Positions 27,564 to 35,490 of a stretch of 54,712 bases of DNA are shown here, one piece after another (position 1 is the stretch's first letter; each line of letters starts with the position of its first letter). Both the position numbers and the translations under genes were made by a program. Source of the stretch: Westiellopsis prolifica IICB1 (GTDB lineage Bacteria > Cyanobacteriota > Cyanobacteriia > Cyanobacteriales > Nostocaceae); assembly GCF_004323185.1 (NCBI RefSeq), contig NZ_NAPS01000002.1:1024759-1079470 (forward strand), in the 5' to 3' direction. The notes under the pieces are model-generated. The model made no database searches. It was not told where the DNA came from and saw only the letters and a list, made by a program, of their open reading frames with translations.

Positions 27564-28709
27564 CTAAAAAGACATTGAAGAAGTTCGTTCTACCCTACTC
27601 CAAGCCAGTGCAGCTTTCAAAATAAAAGCGGTAGTGATCGTCTGACTGCCGTAAAACAAGATAGCTCGCACCCTACCCGCAGCGCGACCCAATTCCATCC
27701 GAATAAACTTGCAGCTAGCCCAAGATTTATCCTCCTGTTGGCAGTGCTTGAGGTAGCTACACCCTTTAAGAACACGCTCAATGTCGGCTGTAGCGATCGC
27801 CTTAGATACACCTTCGGTAGACGCATCTTGTTGAGCGAGTTCTAGACTCAATAAAGCTAATGCGGTACTTAATGGATCGCTGTTATCTTCTATCCCCCAA
27901 CCACCATCTACTTGTTGACATTCATACAAAAAATTAATGGCACGAGCAATTCCGGGCGAACCAGGGCGTACTAAAGTCAGTAAACGCAGGCAGACATAAG
28001 TACCATAGTAAGAGCCGTGATACCAAGAACTTTGCCAACTGCCATCTTCTCTCTGCTGACTTTCTAAGTAAGCAACTCCGTCTTGAATTACCTGCTCAAA
28101 TAGCTCCGGATCATAAAGTACCAGCGTATAGAGCAAATTTGCCATCACATCCGGATCCCGACCAGTTCCCCAAGCTTGCTGTACCCACCAAAACTGAAGA
28201 TTTTGCTCTGGGGTACGGTCAGTCGCAGGTACAATCCAAGTTTCAAAAGAGCCATCGGCATGAGTATTATTCTGTAGCAATACAGACAGAGGCACTTTGC
28301 AGTATTTCTCTACTTCTGATCGCCGTCCAGAGCGCAATAAAACTTGCATAATTTGAGCTAAGTCGTCAGCATCCGGTGGTAGCTCTGGTAAATTAGGAAA
28401 ATAGCTCCAGCCACCAACACCGGAATTGCGTCGGCAGTTCAACAAGTAATTAACTTCGTGGTCTATTACTGGCTGAAGTTGTTCGCCAAGTAGTTTCGTA
28501 GCATCGCATAAAACATCAGCAATTAAGGCTCGCTGAAAAACATCACCGTACTGCTCCTCAACAGCAGCAATGAAACCTTGTTCGCGAGGAAATGACATAA
28601 TATGGGCCGCTTCAGCAAACCCCAGTTGCCATTGCTTTATAAGAAAGCGCAACCCATCCTGCACTATTGGCTCCCAAAGGTTCTGATTTGGGGACAGTTG
28701 ATCAATCAT
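27564..28709 (-). CDS. class-II terpene cyclase-like (squalene-hopene cyclase fold) protein
   Basis: This 381-aa alpha/alpha-barrel protein has QW-type repeats (QREDGSWQSSW, QQVDGGWGIED, HADGSFE, QQEDKSWA). It carries a DxDD-like acid motif in LPELPPDADDLAQIM (about residue 113), the motif that protonates the substrate in class-II terpene cyclases. Squalene-hopene cyclases are about 650 aa and diterpene cyclases about 500, so this is a single-barrel-sized member and may cyclise a small prenyl or meroterpenoid substrate. A non-catalytic or prenyltransferase-like role is the alternative. Its ATG is 2 bp after the stop of the upstream dioxygenase, indicating translational coupling. Confidence 0.7.
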   Translation of the reverse strand: MIDQLSPNQNLWEPIVQDGLRFLIKQWQLGFAEAAHIMSFPREQGFIAAVEEQYGDVFQRALIADVLCDATKLLGEQLQPVIDHEVNYLLNCRRNSGVGGWSYFPNLPELPPDADDLAQIMQVLLRSGRRSEVEKYCKVPLSVLLQNNTHADGSFETWIVPATDRTPEQNLQFWWVQQAWGTGRDPDVMANLLYTLVLYDPELFEQVIQDGVAYLESQQREDGSWQSSWYHGSYYGTYVCLRLLTLVRPGSPGIARAINFLYECQQVDGGWGIEDNSDPLSTALALLSLELAQQDASTEGVSKAIATADIERVLKGCSYLKHCQQEDKSWASCKFIRMELGRAAGRVRAILFYGSQTITTAFILKAALAWSRVERTSSMSF

Positions 28710-28711
28710 CT

Positions 28712-29578
28712 TTAAACAGTATAAACAAGAGGATTTTTATAACTCGCTGCTAAATCGCCGTGCTTCAAACCGGGCAAACAACGAGTTAGGTGTTGCTGGC
28801 GAATGATGTCTTTAGGGCATCCTTGAAGATAGTTTTTCTCGTTTAATTCTGAACCTTGCTGCATCCAAACGTGCGCGCCATCTTGATAGTAAACAATTAC
28901 TAAAGCTTCTCTGATGCGATCGCTTGTATTAACTCCAGAACTATGCAAAGTCCAACCAGCATGAAAAGTAGCATCGCCGGCTGCCATCGCCCCATGATTG
29001 TCTAGCTCAAACCCTCGTTTTATCAAAGACTGCTCGGAGAATCCTTGCAGGATATTATTATCTTCAGTTACAAAATAACCGTCTTTATGGGAACCGCTAG
29101 CAAAAGTTAAAGGAGCCATCTCTACAGAAATATCTGATAGAGCTATCCACATAGAAATTACCTGGGGCGTATCTAGGGGAAAAAAATCGCAATCTTGATG
29201 CCAGGGCGTACTAGTTCCTCCTGGTTCTTTAAAATAAGATTCATCCCGCAAAAGTCTAACCGCACTGACTGCCATCAAATCGGCAGCAATTTTAGCAAAG
29301 CGACGAGCTAGTACAAACTGACGCACTACTTCATCTCTTTCCCACAAATTATGGACAAATCTCCATCCATTCTTGCGCCCCGCAGCAATCTGCTCTAATA
29401 TTTCTTCCTCTCGGTCATAATTCATGACTGCGTCTACTATATGAGGGCGATAAGCTATCATTTCTGCGGGAGAAACAACTCCTTTTAGTAAGATGTGTCC
29501 GTTTTGCTGGAATTGATTAACCTGCTCAACTGAAACGTCATGTGCTGATGATAAATCGGGCAGACAAGCCAAGGACAT
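28712..29578 (-). CDS. PhyH-family Fe(II)/2-oxoglutarate dioxygenase
   Basis: This 288-aa phytanoyl-CoA-dioxygenase-type enzyme typically hydroxylates small molecules, including secondary-metabolite intermediates. The iron facial triad is visible as the HxD of TPWHQDCDFFPLD and the distal histidine in HAGWTLHSSGVNTS. The 2-oxoglutarate-binding arginine is in DRIREALVIVYY. The N-terminal EQVNQFQQNGHILLKGVV is the usual helix-strand opening. It is 2 bp from the genes on both sides. It shares the fold but little sequence with the neighbouring dioxygenase (29581-30408), so the pair is not a recent duplication. Confidence 0.88.
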   Translation of the reverse strand: MSLACLPDLSSAHDVSVEQVNQFQQNGHILLKGVVSPAEMIAYRPHIVDAVMNYDREEEILEQIAAGRKNGWRFVHNLWERDEVVRQFVLARRFAKIAADLMAVSAVRLLRDESYFKEPGGTSTPWHQDCDFFPLDTPQVISMWIALSDISVEMAPLTFASGSHKDGYFVTEDNNILQGFSEQSLIKRGFELDNHGAMAAGDATFHAGWTLHSSGVNTSDRIREALVIVYYQDGAHVWMQQGSELNEKNYLQGCPKDIIRQQHLTRCLPGLKHGDLAASYKNPLVYTV

Positions 29579-29580
29579 CT

Positions 29581-30408
29581 CTAAATTACCTCATTACTTA
29601 GTTGGCTAGCTAAATTCTCTGGGGTTAGAGGTTCAAATTCGCGGTCAATAAAGCCTAGACTTCTTAGTCCTTCTGGCTTAACACCCAAAATAATTCTGGT
29701 ATAGAATTCGTCGTCTACTTCAAATATTTCCAATTTTGATGAATCGTTTTGAAAATCGCAATGATAATAGCGCAAAATGCTATTTTTGGGAATCATTAAT
29801 CCAGCTACTACAACTCTTTCGTTAGCAGTTTGATTAGGAGGAGAACAGTGAAATATTCGTGTATCGTAAACTAAAGCTTGACCTGCTTGAATAGGAATTT
29901 TAGTTAAATATTTTTCCCAAATTACCGACAAGATGTTTTCATAAGGAAAATCATTGAACAATCCTCTAGGTTTTGTATTTAGTTGATGACTACCCTTGAC
30001 TAAATGGATACATCCATTTAAATAATTGACATCAACTAAAGGACACCAAATTCCTAATGAATTAAATTTTGTTTCGTCTACAAATGACCAATCCTGATGC
30101 ATCTGGACTTCACTATCTGTTCTTAATGCTTGTTTGACAATAAAACTCCAAAAACATAAGCGATACTGCTTAAATAGCTTTATTGTTTTGTCATTTAAAA
30201 TTTGTTTAATCTCGCGATTAATTAATTGACGATAGTTAATATCTTTACTCATAATGCTAGGTGCAAATCCGCCTTCTAATGTATTAGGCAGACTGTAATA
30301 TAAGCTAGTCAAAGTTTGGATTTCCTGAGCGTCTAAAAATTCGATCACAGTATATCCATCTTTTTCTAAATCTTGTTGGAGCTTTTCTTTGCTCAATAAT
30401 TGATTCAT
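29581..30408 (-). CDS. PhyH-like Fe(II)/2-oxoglutarate dioxygenase
   Basis: This 275-aa second dioxygenase of the operon opens with LQQDLEKDGYTVIEFLDAQEI, which is typical of the family. The HxD is in VQMHQDWSFVDE. The distal histidine is in YDTRIFHCSPPNQ, followed by the arginine of ANERVVVAG. LVDVNYLNGCIHLVKGSHQ is the conserved GSH segment. Compared with its neighbour it has a long insertion carrying Tyr/Lys residues before the distal histidine. Substrate unknown; by context a terpenoid or aromatic intermediate. Confidence 0.82.
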   Translation of the reverse strand: MNQLLSKEKLQQDLEKDGYTVIEFLDAQEIQTLTSLYYSLPNTLEGGFAPSIMSKDINYRQLINREIKQILNDKTIKLFKQYRLCFWSFIVKQALRTDSEVQMHQDWSFVDETKFNSLGIWCPLVDVNYLNGCIHLVKGSHQLNTKPRGLFNDFPYENILSVIWEKYLTKIPIQAGQALVYDTRIFHCSPPNQTANERVVVAGLMIPKNSILRYYHCDFQNDSSKLEIFEVDDEFYTRIILGVKPEGLRSLGFIDREFEPLTPENLASQLSNEVI

Positions 30409-30449
30409 TTTTAGTAATTCGATTTAATAGTTTTATACAAAATCAAAAT

Positions 30450-30791
30450 TTATCCTTTGCTATTTAATGAGACAGAATCAGCTAGTGTTTTTACCTTAAA
30501 GAAACTGATAGCTAGCCAAGTTTTGAAAATTAGCCAGGGAACAGCTAAATATACCCAGTTGCCAATCAAAAATTTGCCTTTGCGAAAAGATTGGTGAAAC
30601 AGGACTAACTGTCCACGCGCTTCTGGATGCTGTTGACAAAACTCTTCAACTGCTTGAGATTCGATGGGAATACGCTCAATTGTATGAAAAGATGACCAGA
30701 CAACAAGCTGAGATAGTATCCGACACTTGCCACACCTACTAGCATAAAACAGCACTGGTTTTTCCTTAATTAAGTGGTTGGAAGTATCCAT
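30450..30791 (-). CDS. CxxC (DCC/DUF393-like) small protein
   Basis: The start is placed at the ATG at 30791 (MDTSNHLIKEKPVLFYASRCGKC), which follows AGGGGATTGAGCTTC. The longer frame would overlap the upstream gene. The product is 113 aa. It has a thioredoxin-like opening strand followed by SRCGKC, a helix and ERIPIESQAVEEFCQQHPEARGQLVLF, resembling the DCC thiol-disulfide family. A hydrophobic segment follows (NWVYLAVPWLIFKTWLAISF) that may anchor it in the membrane. Whether it is a redox partner of the pathway or a degenerate DUF393 protein is open. Confidence 0.55.
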   Translation of the reverse strand: MDTSNHLIKEKPVLFYASRCGKCRILSQLVVWSSFHTIERIPIESQAVEEFCQQHPEARGQLVLFHQSFRKGKFLIGNWVYLAVPWLIFKTWLAISFFKVKTLADSVSLNSKG

Positions 30792-30817
30792 GAAGCTCAA
30801 TCCCCTAAATGCATAAA

Positions 30818-31834
30818 TTAGATTTTGGCAGTGGCTTTTAGATAAAGGTTGAGACGTAGTGCGTCGTTGCGATCGCATCCCATACCCAAGTAGGAAACGC
30901 TGCTACAATTTTGTGCGAGTGCTTCCCTCACAGGTATGTTGGTCAGGTCGTACATTTGCGTGTAACAATTAACCAACTCAACCCATTTAGAAGTGGAATA
31001 AGCTAAACAGTGGCCGCAAACATCTATTTTGGCATCGTGGCTTTCGCCTGTAGTGATCGCAAACCCCAAGCTAGGAACAATCCCTGATAGCTGGAGCGTG
31101 CTGTCTTTAATAATGAAAGTCAAAAAAGATGCCAAAGCAGGGTTTTGGAAAATCTCTAAACCCATTTGGTCAAGGCGAGTGGGACGTAAGAAACGCCAGT
31201 ATAGTTTAGCGCGAGCATTATTCAAGTTAGAGCCTTCGATGCCAATACTTTGCAAGTAAGCATAGTTGCGTAGCGCGGCAATAGCAGAACTAGCTTCCCT
31301 GGAATTTGGCAAAATATCAGTCAGCCATTGCTGCGCCCAATCCCAGGCTTCTTGAAAATTACCGTTTCGCCTAGCATCTACATACATAGCACAGCCTGGA
31401 GTATCAATGCCTGCACCTAGCCAAAGTACGCCGCTCGTAAATCGAGAAAACCCCACTACATCCTTTGGTAAATACCATCTTAAAGTGCGATCGCACAGAA
31501 TCGCCAGCTGCTGCGACGCAGTTAATTGCAACACTTGTGCTAAAGCTTGCTGGCTGGCTTCAAACCGCTCTTTCGGATCAGCTAGAACAAAACCTGGATC
31601 ACTTAACAGGCGACTGTATAAGTGTTTGGAAGTGGCAGTCAGACAAACCTGTAGAGGAGAACCATCGCTATTTAGACCCGATTTTCCCCCTCGTACCCCT
31701 TGACCGTCTGGGGGAATCGCTAGCAGCGTTTGGCTCAAAGCCTCTACAGCCTCTAGCTTGACTCGGCTGAGGCTGGCTAGTACCTCTAATAGATTCTGCA
31801 AATAAGATGAAACCTCAAGCCTAGTCTGTAGCAT
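30818..31834 (-). CDS. possible ABBA-type aromatic prenyltransferase
   Basis: This 338-aa soluble protein has no signal peptide. Strand motifs recur at barrel-like intervals: SPLQVCLTATSKHLYSRL, AGIDTPGCAMYVDAR, NNARAKLYWRFLRP, AKIDVCGHCLAYS and LGMGCDRNDALRLNLYLKA. Basic and tyrosine residues on alternating strands, with the closing LNLYLK, recall ABBA-fold prenyltransferases of the DMATS/cyanobactin type, which use no DDxxD motif. None is seen here. The assignment is fold-level inference. The start codon lies 6 bp after the upstream collagen-like gene. Confidence 0.5.
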   Translation of the reverse strand: MLQTRLEVSSYLQNLLEVLASLSRVKLEAVEALSQTLLAIPPDGQGVRGGKSGLNSDGSPLQVCLTATSKHLYSRLLSDPGFVLADPKERFEASQQALAQVLQLTASQQLAILCDRTLRWYLPKDVVGFSRFTSGVLWLGAGIDTPGCAMYVDARRNGNFQEAWDWAQQWLTDILPNSREASSAIAALRNYAYLQSIGIEGSNLNNARAKLYWRFLRPTRLDQMGLEIFQNPALASFLTFIIKDSTLQLSGIVPSLGFAITTGESHDAKIDVCGHCLAYSTSKWVELVNCYTQMYDLTNIPVREALAQNCSSVSYLGMGCDRNDALRLNLYLKATAKI

Positions 31835-31840
31835 AGTAGT

Positions 31841-32509
31841 TTAGTTTCTTATAATGTTGATCTGGCTAAGAGTTCCTGGATTGCCGTTTGACCCAGTAGC
31901 ACCATTATTCCCTGAAGCACCAGTTTGACCTGAAGGACTTCCGCCAGGACTACCAGTACCACCAGTACCACCAGTACCGCCTTTACCGCCAGGAGAGGAA
32001 ATAGATGAGGAATAAACATTTCCCCCTGACGTTGAAGCAGTGTAGGTAACATTAATGAAACTGCCATTACCACCATTGCCACCATCGCCGCCTTTGCCGC
32101 CATCGCCGCCTTTGCCACCATCACCGCCATTAGAGCCACCACAGGGACTTCCCGCAGGACAAGTAGAAGAGCTACCACCTTTGCCGCCTTGGCCACCATT
32201 ACCGCCATTACCACCAGCACCGCCTTTGCCACCAGTACCGCCAGCACTAAAAACAGTAATATTGCCTACCAATTCTTGAATAGTAATTGTTGCAGGCTGG
32301 GCATCTAAGCCATTACTTCCAGGGCCGCCATTGCTTCCAGACACGCCAGAGCCTCCACTACCACCAGGTGTTGAGGTTTCCGTACAAACAGATCTCCAAT
32401 CGCAATTCGCATTTCTGCCGTCAGTACCGTCTTTGCCAGCACTTCCAGCCTGTCCGGCTTCTCCGTTAGTACCATCAGCTCCAATAACTAAAATATCGTA
32501 CTGTGCCAT
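31841..32509 (-). CDS. collagen-like glycine-rich protein
   Basis: The 222-aa product has three parts. A Gly-X-Y start (residues 8-33, IGADGTNGEAGQAGSAGKDG) ends in a Cys pair (NCDWRSVC). A short beta segment follows (PATITIQELVGNITVFS). Then come about 110 residues of Gly-Gly-X and Gly-X-Y triplets (GGTGGKGGAGGNGG ...) interrupted by STCPAGSPCGG. No signal peptide is evident. Gly-X-Y runs without hydroxyproline can form bacterial collagen-like triple helices. The GC-rich repeat produces long artefactual frames on other strands. It is preceded by TGAGGAGATAGAA (good ribosome-binding site). Function unknown; possibly a structural or scaffold protein. Confidence 0.8.
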   Translation of the reverse strand: MAQYDILVIGADGTNGEAGQAGSAGKDGTDGRNANCDWRSVCTETSTPGGSGGSGVSGSNGGPGSNGLDAQPATITIQELVGNITVFSAGGTGGKGGAGGNGGNGGQGGKGGSSSTCPAGSPCGGSNGGDGGKGGDGGKGGDGGNGGNGSFINVTYTASTSGGNVYSSSISSPGGKGGTGGTGGTGSPGGSPSGQTGASGNNGATGSNGNPGTLSQINIIRN

Positions 32510-32675
32510 TTCTATCTCCTCAATATTTCCTAATAAACTGTGGGTGAGTCTTGATGATTTTGATTTTCGCGCCCAAATAGCAATTCTTGCTTAATCTAGA
32601 TAATTTCTCATTGCTCAAGCCTAAATGAAGCAAGGTTAGCTAGGGCGCTATTTTGCTGACTACAAAACAGCTAAA

Positions 32676-32828
32676 CTAGCTGACTTTTACTAATTTTGTA
32701 AAAGTTACGTTAACTTGAGTATCCTTAGCGATAATTTGACCGCCTTGAATATCGACTTCATCAGTGAAAGTTTGCTGAGGCTGATTAAGATTCAAAGGTT
32801 GGGAGGGTGTTACATTGATTTTGGCCAT
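32676..32828 (-). CDS. 50-aa small protein of the metabolite/toxin operon
   Basis: A short gene running from the ATG at 32828 to a TAG at 32676 encodes MAKINVTPSQPLNLNQPQQT and, after FTDEVDIQGGQIIAKDTQ, ends VNVTFTKLVKVS. The start has a spaced ribosome-binding site (AAGGAAAAATAT). It is 46 bp downstream of the 220-aa gene, in the same direction. It has no signal peptide or cysteine and is rich in beta-formers after residue 21. No family is recognised. It could be a small structural protein, a precursor-like peptide or a chaperone. Confidence 0.65.
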   Translation of the reverse strand: MAKINVTPSQPLNLNQPQQTFTDEVDIQGGQIIAKDTQVNVTFTKLVKVS

Positions 32829-32874
32829 ATATTTTTCCTTTGTGCTTGAATTTGCGAGTTTGTGGGTTTAAATG

Positions 32875-33537
32875 TCAATTTGAAATCTTGTGCAGTTGCT
32901 GAACTGTCATGTTCGTTGGCGCATATATTTTGATAGTGCTGCCTTCCATAATCTCTAACTCGCCAAAAATTAGCACTGCTGGTCGGCTTCCTTGAATAAT
33001 CAACGAACCTCCTGACTCTATGACTACTTTCTTGATGGCGCAGACCGCTACTTCAAATGGTGCATGGAGCTTTTCAAGAACTTCTTTGTAGCTATCAACT
33101 AATTTGGAATTGCCAAAAAGGTAAGCATAGCCTGCTCTTTCGATATCTTCTTGTTCGGCAAGAGAAAGGCTAGATATATCAGAAACAGCTTTTGACATCC
33201 AAGGTTTAGATGGCAATTCTTTTGTAAAGGAAAAAACTCCTTGCTCAAATAGTGAATTTGGGATGCCAATCCAGGCTTTGAATTGATCAAGATTTTTAGT
33301 GCTGCGAAGGCAAGGTTGGAATAGCGCAGACATGTCTAATGTCGTTGATATAACTACTTGAGAACCAGATTTGATGATTAGGGACTCGCTATGAACCTCA
33401 AAATTTCGATTTAAATTGTATTCAGCTAAAAGAGATTCAAATCTTTCCTGGCGATAGAGCCATTGAGGATTAAATAAATGCAAACACTTTTCAAACTGTT
33501 CTTTTTGAAAGTCAATATCTGCTATTGCAGTCTTCAT
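32875..33537 (-). CDS. unknown 220-aa protein, first gene of the operon
   Basis: No family recognised. The N-terminal 60 residues are helical (FQKEQFEKCLHLFNPQWLYR). They are followed by beta segments (SESLIIKSGSQVVISTTLDM), a central helical part (LSLAEQEDIERAGYAYLFG) and a C-terminal run of short strands (KKVVIESGGSLIIQGSR, VLIFGELEIMEGSTIKIYA) that resembles right-handed beta-helix turns. The SGGSLIIQG/GELEIMEG pattern resembles polymer-forming coat-type proteins. There is no signal peptide. It is likely the promoter-proximal gene of the minus-strand operon. Confidence 0.65.
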   Translation of the reverse strand: MKTAIADIDFQKEQFEKCLHLFNPQWLYRQERFESLLAEYNLNRNFEVHSESLIIKSGSQVVISTTLDMSALFQPCLRSTKNLDQFKAWIGIPNSLFEQGVFSFTKELPSKPWMSKAVSDISSLSLAEQEDIERAGYAYLFGNSKLVDSYKEVLEKLHAPFEVAVCAIKKVVIESGGSLIIQGSRPAVLIFGELEIMEGSTIKIYAPTNMTVQQLHKISN

Positions 33538-33994
33538 AGTTTTTCCTCAGAAATTTGATTAGGCTATACCAATTGCATTTACTTGGGTACAACAATTGAA
33601 TCCAATTTGCTCTTTTAATTCCTCAATCACAATGGCAGTTTAGGCTTTTAACTAACGAACTTAAGAATTTTCTGCCATTTATTCCCAAAGCAATAACCAG
33701 TAGGGGTTTTGGCTAATTTAAACTTAAATGAAGCTCGCCGCTTATCTTCCTTAAATTTTGAGAAAATACTTTCAGTAGACTGGCTCAAATAAGCAGTCAG
33801 AAACCCCACCGCTAAAGCGGGGGGCGCAGAAATTGTCCTTATCTGACCAGACTCAGTACCCAAAAAGTACTACGTTAGAGGCAACTGAAGCTAAAAAACA
33901 ATTAAATTTCAGAAAAAATGTCCTGTATTTGGGAAAATACCGAAAAGTAGCTGTAGTTATTTTTGATTTTGCTTCTCAGCCTCGATAATAAAAG
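33538..33994. other. divergent intergenic region with a mobile-element-type hairpin
   Basis: This region separates the minus-strand operon from the plus-strand AAA gene and should hold both promoters. At about 33802-33826 a GC-rich hairpin (CCGC/GCGG arms inside CCCCA/GGGGG) resembles hairpins near IS200/605 ends, but no transposase sequence is attached. A 71-aa frame at 33648-33863 (minus) reads through it and is not convincing. Confidence 0.45.
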
Positions 33995-35350
33995 ATGTAT
34001 TTACAGAAAACCCGACGCAGACGGGGTGTACTCCTGACACTCCAAGGATTAAAGAAACTTCAAACAGCTAAGTCTAAAGCAGAGATTGAGGAAAACTCTG
34101 GTAATCGTTATACTCTTGAAGCATTGAACGAACGCACAGGGTTGTCAGTGGATACACTGATGAAGATATTTGCTTGTGAATTAGGAGTGGATAAGCAAAC
34201 CTTGAAGTACTGTTTTCAAGCGTTTAATCTGGTTTTGGAACAGAGTGATTATTGCTTTCCTGAACCACAACAGCAGGATGAAGCATTAGGTACTAACTTG
34301 CTCATAGTAGAAACAGCACCAGAGATACCACAAGGTCAAGTACCCCTAGATTCTGCATTTTATTTAGAACGTCCTCCTATTGAAACCGATTGTTACAAAG
34401 CAATTTTGCAACCAGGAGCTTTAATCCGAATCAAAGCTCCTAGACGGATGGGGAAAACTTCATTAATGTCAAGGATTCTTCAGTCTGCAACTAATTATGG
34501 TTATCGCACTGTATCTTTAAACTTCCAGCTAGGCGATAAAGCGATTTTTCAAGACTTAGATAAATTCCTGCGTTGGTTTTGTGCAAGTATCAGTCTGGGT
34601 TTACAGGTGCAAAACCAACTCACAGACTATTGGGATGAGCTATTTGGCAGCAAAATTAGCTCTAAAATTTACTTTGAGCAGTATCTTTTAGCCAAAACAA
34701 CCAGCCCTATTGTCCTGGGTTTAGACGATGTAGATATGTTGTTCCAATATCCAGACTTGGCTGATGATTTTTTTGGATTGTTACGTGCTTGGCATGAGGA
34801 AGCCAAAAATCGAGAGATTTGGAAAAAACTGCGATTAGTTGTGGCACATGCAACAGAAGTGTATATTCCCTTGAATGTGAATAAATCACCTTTTAATGTG
34901 GGGTTACCAATTGAGTTACAAAGCCTAAACAAGGAACAAGTACAGGCTTTAGGAGAGCGTTATCGTTTGAACTGTTCAGAGCAAGCATTAGAACAATTGT
35001 TTGCTTTGGTTGGCGGACAACCCTATCTTGTCAGACTGGCTTTTTATTATTCATGGCAACTTGGTATCACTTTAGAGCAATTGTTGTCAACTGCCCTTAG
35101 CTCAAATGGAATTTACTGTGAACACCTGCAACAACAATTGTGGAACCTCCAACAAAATCCAGAATTAATAGCCGCCTTTGCACGGGTTGTCAAAGCATCT
35201 ACACCTGTAGAATTATGTCTAGAGCAAGCGTTCAAATTGCAAAGCATGGGATTAGTAAATTTATGCGGTAATCAAGCTACCCCTAGCTGTAAGTTGTATG
35301 CCGAATATTTAGGCGATCACCTAAATAACCACCGAGTAATCGTTTCTTAA
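33995..35350 (+). CDS. AAA-like (AAA_35) ATPase with N-terminal HTH-type domain
   Basis: The 451-aa protein has a cyanobacterial N-terminal helical domain (RGVLLTLQGLKKLQTAKSKA, YTLEALNERTGLSVDTLMKI), the kind found in conflict/effector-type STAND proteins. From residue about 115 an AAA-like ATPase follows: Walker A variant APRRMGKTSLMSRIL, Walker B-like PIVLGLDDVDMLF, and a downstream GGQPYLVRLAFYY winged-helix region. Such domains act as switch or sensor modules in signalling or defence; the effector is not obvious. It is homologous at domain level to the C-terminus of the giant at 37554-43793. Confidence 0.8.
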   Translation: MYLQKTRRRRGVLLTLQGLKKLQTAKSKAEIEENSGNRYTLEALNERTGLSVDTLMKIFACELGVDKQTLKYCFQAFNLVLEQSDYCFPEPQQQDEALGTNLLIVETAPEIPQGQVPLDSAFYLERPPIETDCYKAILQPGALIRIKAPRRMGKTSLMSRILQSATNYGYRTVSLNFQLGDKAIFQDLDKFLRWFCASISLGLQVQNQLTDYWDELFGSKISSKIYFEQYLLAKTTSPIVLGLDDVDMLFQYPDLADDFFGLLRAWHEEAKNREIWKKLRLVVAHATEVYIPLNVNKSPFNVGLPIELQSLNKEQVQALGERYRLNCSEQALEQLFALVGGQPYLVRLAFYYSWQLGITLEQLLSTALSSNGIYCEHLQQQLWNLQQNPELIAAFARVVKASTPVELCLEQAFKLQSMGLVNLCGNQATPSCKLYAEYLGDHLNNHRVIVS

Positions 35351-35490
35351 TCACCGCACTGTACACTACTATTTTTCAGAGATCATAAAACTTTTCTGTC
35401 TACAGAAAATGCTTAAAGTCCTAAAATTCGATGGTGCAAATTCAGTTGAATTAGTAAACTACATTAATATTAACAAAGAGCATTGAAAAT

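Noticed and set aside
29581-30408. Recent duplication of the neighbouring dioxygenase
   Set aside because: Only the metal-binding motifs are shared; the rest of the two sequences differs.
33648-33863. 71-aa minus-strand frame
   Set aside because: Reads through a GC-rich hairpin; no recognisable domain, weak start.
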